A DNA stretch of 64,000 bases, taken from Rhodamnia argentea. Its lineage: Eukaryota; Streptophyta; Magnoliopsida; Myrtales; Myrtaceae. The notes below the pieces were generated by a model that was given only the letters and a program-made list of their open reading frames with translations, was not told the DNA's origin and did no database searches. The position numbers and the translations under genes are program-made. This document shows positions 59,307-64,000 of the stretch, piece by piece; positions within the stretch are counted from its first letter, which is position 1; each line of letters opens with the position of its first letter. The stretch covers positions 8,975,001 through 9,039,000 of the forward strand of contig NC_063155.1 of the NCBI RefSeq assembly GCF_020921035.1, read 5' to 3'.

Positions 59307-61250
59307 TTGTCGCGGAAGGACGAGATTGGGGGGCTAAATGTCATGTGAGTTAAAAAAAAGAAAAAATCTATTAGCTTCACAGTATTATCGAATCACACAA
59401 TCTTTCAATCAGTGATTGCTCTAAGCAAAACACGCGGCGATGGTATGTGGATGTACGGTTGAAATTGTACCGTTCCTAATAATACTATTGGGGATACTAA
59501 TAACGATCCTTAAATAATTGAATAATTCATGCATTTACATAAACTCTTCCTATTCAAACACTTAATAATAACTTGGTTATATCACTTCTCAAAAATTATA
59601 ATCGAAATACGAAGCTACTCAGTTTTTAATAAAGATTAACTTCTTCTTCTTTTTCATACCGAGCAAGGTGGGACATCCTAGGACATCTTTCGATTAGTCA
59701 TTCGTTAATAGGTCGGTCAAGACATTCGAATTTAGGAAAAAATAGCGAACCTACAGAGTAGACCCACGAGAAAGGCACTCGTTTCATACTGTTCAAGCTC
59801 CGGAACTTCGTCTCGTCCACTCTTATCATGAAGGAATGGACCCACCCATATTTATGTCACATTTTTTTTTTGGGGGTTCATTTTGGGTGAATACATGTCA
59901 CACGAGCTTCCCACGAAATGAAGTCATTGTAGGTGAAAAGCCAGTTGTCATTCTTATGCACTCCTTTTGTAGGATCAACGCTCCAAATGATGCGCAAAAC
60001 CGATGTGATTAGTGCGTTGGATAAGTCACGATATGGCAAAGTGTTGAATCATGTATTGCTCAATCGAAGAATGGATTAAATTGAAAGAGGTACGTATAAC
60101 CGGAAAAATAATCGTGTGAGAAAATTAGCTAACTTAGGAAATCTCGTACACAGGAGAAAGGGAAAAGGACAAAAAAAAATAGTCATCAATCTATCGTATC
60201 GGTACAAATTCAGTCATGAACTTTTTAATTGAACCAATTTAATCATAAATCTTTTGTATTTGTGTCAATTCAATCCATTTAATCAATTTGATAGAAAACC
60301 ACTAGCATGGACGCCGATCGTCCTATATGATATGGCCGGCGCTGATAATTTTTTAAATTGGAAAAAAATATTACAAAAAAAATTATGACATTTGTCGACA
60401 TCAGCATCGACCATACCATATAGGACGATCGGTATCAATGCCAACAAATTTCGATCGAAATTAATCGAATAGATTGAATTGGTTCCGATATCAATGCACT
60501 AGGTTAAACAGATTTCTTCGGTACTTTTCCTTGTGTAATCCTGAGTTAATGTCCAACACAGAAAATGTAAGAATAGGAGGTTGTCTTGTCAAGTGTCTGT
60601 ATCCAGTACTATGTATGGCAAAAGCCGTACAGCAGAATTTTGTTTGATACCACAACGCTTACCTATCATTAAAAGCCAAGGGACATCTGCCGTTCAGCGT
60701 CCACACAAACGCTAGACCATCTCTTTTCATTTTTCCTCTTTCCCACAGTATTATTCATCTTCCACGCACAGCGACTCACATGAGCTGAACCCCACTTCGT
60801 CTGAGGCATGTGTCTAAAGCTGCTGCTGCTCCTCCTCCTCCTCTTGGTTTCCTTGAGAAAGAAAAGAAAAGAAAGAGTAAAGTAAGGAGATTTAAATCTG
60901 ATAAAAGAAGACATCTCCTCCTCCGATGATGATGATTTCACCGTTTTCCTTTTTCGGGGGCGTTGGGCGGTTGTTCTCATTTGCCAAAATTTCAATTATC
61001 CAAGTCTACTTTTCTAACGCAATCTAAAGTCCTTCGCCATTGATTTGGATGGCTGGTCAAAATGTTCGAACTTGTCCATGATGATGATGATGATGATGGT
61101 GATTTGGGTAACAAAGGAGTTACACGGGCTATGCACCATATAATATGAAAAATGACGAATTATTTTGGGAGTTATGGGTTGACGTTGATAAGAGTATTAA
61201 ACATAAAGAATGTTCTTCAAACACCGTGATGATGTGGAAAAAGAGCGGAG
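59307..61250. other. Intergenic with small foldback element at 60220-60500
   Basis: No supported gene. 60220-60500 is listed separately. A GAT run (61078-61101) and a CTCCTCCTCC tract (60827-60845) are simple repeats. Confidence 0.5.
60220..60500. mobile_element. Small foldback element
   Basis: CGATCGTCCTATATGATATG (from about 60317) is inverted at about 60411-60432 as CATACCATATAGGACGATCG. The outer parts also pair: TCAATTCAATCCATTTAATC on the left against GATTGAATTGG and TAATCGAATAGATTGAATT on the right. Arms are about 90-120 bp around a short A/T-rich centre. It is the same style as copies near 63.0 kb and, more decayed, at 39.1 and 51.9 kb. Confidence 0.65.
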
Positions 61251-62510
61251 TGTTGAAATATAATTATGGATATTTAAGAATTGTCTAATAGAGAGTATTC
61301 TTAGAGATATTATTAGTATACATTAGGGATATTATTTGATATTGTTTCGTTATTTTCTAAGATAGCTAATTTCCCAGTTAGATTAGGTTGTCTCATTTCT
61401 TATGCTTATTGTTTTGGTATAAATACCCTTCTCTGATAAATTGTCATGTGAAACCAATTAGGTAGAAAAAAAATGTAGTTTTGGTTGATTCTCTATCTTC
61501 TCTCATCCTTGAATATTTAGATGGTATTAGAGCCACCGAAAGAGAAAGACCTAAATCAAAATTACCCTAGTTTTGTTCCGTTCTTATGGCTGGGGACCTC
61601 AGCATCTTCATCTCTGTCGAGCGGTCAAGCTTCATTCCAATCTCTCTTTATCGTTAGGGGAGTTGCGCCACACTGTCATCGGTCACCTCATCTTCATTCA
61701 ACTTCCTAATTTTGTCAACATTGAATAATGCCTATCATGGACGTTATTCGTTGTGGAACTCTCTTTCAATTGCGACATCATCAACGAATGAAGTCGGGGT
61801 CAAGTATCCCGGCAGCTCTAAGCAATGGAGTTGAGCATATCACTATTGAGTAGCAAAAGTTGAGTGTCGTGGGGGGTCAAGTATCTAGGCAGCTATGAGC
61901 ATTGAAATCGAGCACACCTTCATCGAGCAGCCAAAGTTGACCGCCGTGGGGTGATGTAGTTTAGTTTTTCGTAGTTCAAGTTGGGTTTCCACATGGTTCT
62001 ATAAAGTTGCATGAGAAAGATATGTAAACTTTCTGATCACATGATTCTTTAGTGCTTGTCAAATCCGGTGATAATCTGGATTACATTCAATCTGTCATGT
62101 AAGAGATGATAGTCTCAAATCCGGTTTGATGTATTCACATCCTTTTTTTTTTTAAGTGTAAGGTCTAGCTTACATGGCTCATGGTCACCTATTTCGAAAG
62201 AAAACTGCACTTGTCAAATGCAAGTTGGTTGTTTCAGCTGAAGAAGAAGCGTTAGAAGTATATTTATGGATATGAGAGAATTCCCGATTAGACAATATTC
62301 TTGGAGATAATTATCAGATATTAGGGATAATTTTGACATTTGGTTGTTTTCTATGATAACCAATGTCCTTATTAGACTAAATTATTTCCTTTTCCGTGCA
62401 TATTGTTCGGGTAAAAGTACCCTTCTCCAATAAAATTGTAATGTGAAGCCGAATGAGTAAAGATGTGGCCTTCATTGATTCTATCTTGTCTCACTTGAAG
62501 AATATTTACA
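61251..62510 (+). mobile_element. Short Ty1/copia-type LTR element, deleted or non-autonomous
   Basis: Two divergent direct repeats serve as LTRs: 61251-61521 (TGTTGAAATATAATTATGGA ... GAATATTTAGA) and 62250-62510 (GTTAGAAGTATATTTATGGA ... GAATATTTACA). Both contain TATAAATACCCTTCTC or AAAAGTACCCTTCTC, a TATA-like promoter region, and GTGAARCCRA. TGGTATTAGAGCC (61522-61534) follows the left LTR immediately and matches the usual copia primer site for initiator methionine tRNA. A purine stretch GAAGAAGAAG (62240-62249) precedes the right LTR. The 730-bp interior has no gag-pol, but contains a duplicated ~75-bp unit (GTCAAGTATCCCGGCAGCTC/GTCAAGTATCTAGGCAGCTA). No target duplication survives. Confidence 0.7.
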
Positions 62511-62968
62511 TGACGAGTCATTCGGCCAGTGTCTCATCCCTAGGCGCAAGTTGCCAAATCTACCGAGATTTCTAACTTGTTGCGCAATGACTTTGTCTTA
62601 CACTTTGTATGATGTAATAGATGTATGTATGGAGTACACCCGCAGGGTCCAAAGGTGCAACCCGTTGCTTTTGTTGTCATCTTATGTTCTGTGCATGTCG
62701 AGCTCTTTTGTGCGTGTGTGATTTATGTTACGCAGATATTCTGTAGGGGTGCGGCCGAGTCATAGCTTTCTTGAAAGTGATCTCTCTGTCGGCAAGCTTC
62801 CGAAATTTGCTGGCATTCCGTTCCCTTCAAAGGGCCTCGTGAAAATCGCTGCTGGATAGCAAGTTTTGTTCCCGAAAGTTGGCAAGAGCGATTTGTGATA
62901 GGGTTTGTATCTTGACAGTCTACTGCTCGTCTTGTGTGGTTGTTTCGCGAAAAATGAGCAATTTTTGC

Positions 62969-63553
62969 TAATTCAATCATAAACCATTTAACTTTGCCAA
63001 TTAAGTCTTAAATTATTTCGCGTTTTTCCTATTGAGTCCATCTGGCAATTTTGCTAGAAATGGCTGACGTGATACTGCCGATGCCGACCTGAATTTTTTT
63101 TTCACTAACAGTATACATATTTTTCAAATTTTTTATTTATTCTTTTTTTTTCTTTTGTTTTCTTTTCATTGTTTATTTTTTCTCCTTTTCTTTTTTCTTT
63201 TTCCCTCTGCCTGTCTCGGGTGAGGGCTGCCCTCGCCCTAGCCCAATCTGGCAAAGGGTTGCCCTCGCCTAATGCCGGCGACCTTCGCCGGCCATCAATG
63301 AGGCCTAGCAATGGCTAGGGGAGGGGGAACAATAAGAAGGAAACTAGAAAAAAATAAAAAAATAAACAATTATTAAAATGTTGCTAAAAATTATCCACGT
63401 CGGCGCCAACCGTAACACGTAGGATGATTGATATCCGTGTCGGCGATTCTTGGCCAAAATTGACCGGATGAACTTAATTGGAAAAGCGTGAAAATTTTTG
63501 AAACTCGATTGACAAAATTAAAATGTTAAGAATTGAATTGTCAAAAGTAAAGT
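62969..63553. mobile_element. Foldback element with a GC-rich core
   Basis: The left arm 62969-63090 (ATTCAATCATAAACC, CGCGTTTTTCCTATTGAGTC, GCTGACGTGATACTGCCGA) pairs with the right arm 63410-63553 read in reverse (TTCAATTCTTAACATTTTAA, CACGCTTTTCCAATTAAGTT, CGCCGACACGGATATCAATC). The centre, 63200-63320, is GC-rich with GCCCTCGCC and GCCGGCGACC repeats like the core near 39.4 kb. The only ORF inside is low complexity. Confidence 0.65.
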
Positions 63554-63689
63554 GGATATAAGATTTTTTGGACAATTTTTCCCCAAGCCTATCACCTATT
63601 GGATTGCAAGGCACGGACACGTTTCCTTGCTATTTATCGCACCACCGTTTCGTCGTGGAAAAAGAAAATGCTTTGGATGCTAATTCAAT

Positions 63690-64000
63690 AATGACAAGCT
63701 CCAACTTTCTAGGGACGGTGTCGTTCCGTCCCCGGAATGCTCTCACGCCGCACTTTAGAGGGGGAACCAGGAGACGCGAGGACCGTCCCTGTGGTCGTCT
63801 TTAATGGACAACGATTGTAGCCGTCCCTCAGAACACCTACAAGGACTGCCCGATGCACCGTCCCTAAAAGCTCTAAGGAGCAATAGCCAAGCCAACGTTC
63901 CTAGGCACACGGTTTTGTTAGTGAAATGATCGGGAACAATGGAATTAGACTTTCTAGTACTAGTTCGTCTCAGAAATTGATCGGTACTAGTTCGTCCCGA
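63690..64000. repeat. Subterminal-type repeats, possibly CACTA element, cut by window end
   Basis: CCGTCCC or GGGACGG recurs at about 63713, 63728, 63782, 63811 and 63858, followed by TTTCTAGTACTAGTTCGTC and a near repeat GGTACTAGTTCGTCCC at the window end. Short subterminal repeats of this type occur at the ends of plant CACTA transposons. I see no transposase, and the element would continue beyond the window. Confidence 0.35.

Overview
This window is nuclear DNA from a flowering plant. The genes have many short introns with GT-AG borders, single-repeat MYB, R2R3-MYB, type-A response regulator and class I formin genes, CT/GA microsatellites, and a large load of plant transposon debris (Ty3/gypsy solo LTR, Ty1/copia-type element, hAT, MULE, foldback elements). 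The protein sequences look like a woody eudicot. A rosid, possibly Myrtales, is my guess from the style of the AT-rich dispersed repeats; no single feature proves it.

Genes, left to right. (1) The last 18 exons of a MOS14/transportin-SR nuclear import receptor gene (+, 5' end outside the window). (2) A complete AGC kinase of the plant S6K family (+, six exons), with a minimal AUG-stop uORF and a pyrimidine tract in the leader and a recent 147-bp-period duplication in its 3' region. (3) A single-exon 143-codon gene of unknown function (+). (4) A SHAQKYF single-MYB repressor-type transcription factor (-, three exons) with two perfect G-boxes just upstream of its TATA box. (5) A 57-residue single-pass membrane protein gene (+, two exons). 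(6) A NOT4-like RING protein gene (+, three exons). (7) A class I formin of the FH4/FH8 group (-, two exons), apparently without a signal peptide. (8) A type-A cytokinin response regulator (-, five exons). (9) Far to the right, a WER/GL1-like R2R3-MYB with an intact bHLH-binding motif (-, three exons). The genes lie mainly in two clusters (1-16.5 kb and 20-38 kb) and do not form a pathway or operon. S6K (TOR signalling), the response regulator (cytokinin), the formin (actin) and the MYBs are ordinary housekeeping or signalling genes.

The rest is accessory. The 17-19.6 kb stretch holds a ~1.56-kb foldback (inverted-repeat) element and a hAT-type MITE with recognisable 8-bp target duplications. 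At 23.9-25 kb there is a ~221-bp-period satellite. From 38 to 57 kb there is almost no host coding sequence: degenerate tandem repeats, a TGGGCY-rich array, a broken MULE N-terminal domain, an internally deleted hAT transposase, a GRF zinc-finger ORF, and a 2.79-kb solo LTR with near-matching target duplication. From 59 kb to the end are two small foldback elements, a short LTR element with a methionine-tRNA-type primer site, and a possible CACTA subterminal region.

I saw no convincing tRNA, rRNA, CRISPR array or bacterial-type system. The most unusual items are the S6K leader architecture, the formin N-terminus, the large foldback, the orphan G-box/TATA promoter at 19.8 kb and the TGGGCY arrays. 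All exon borders are read by eye from splice consensus, reading-frame continuity and remembered family sequences, without transcript evidence.
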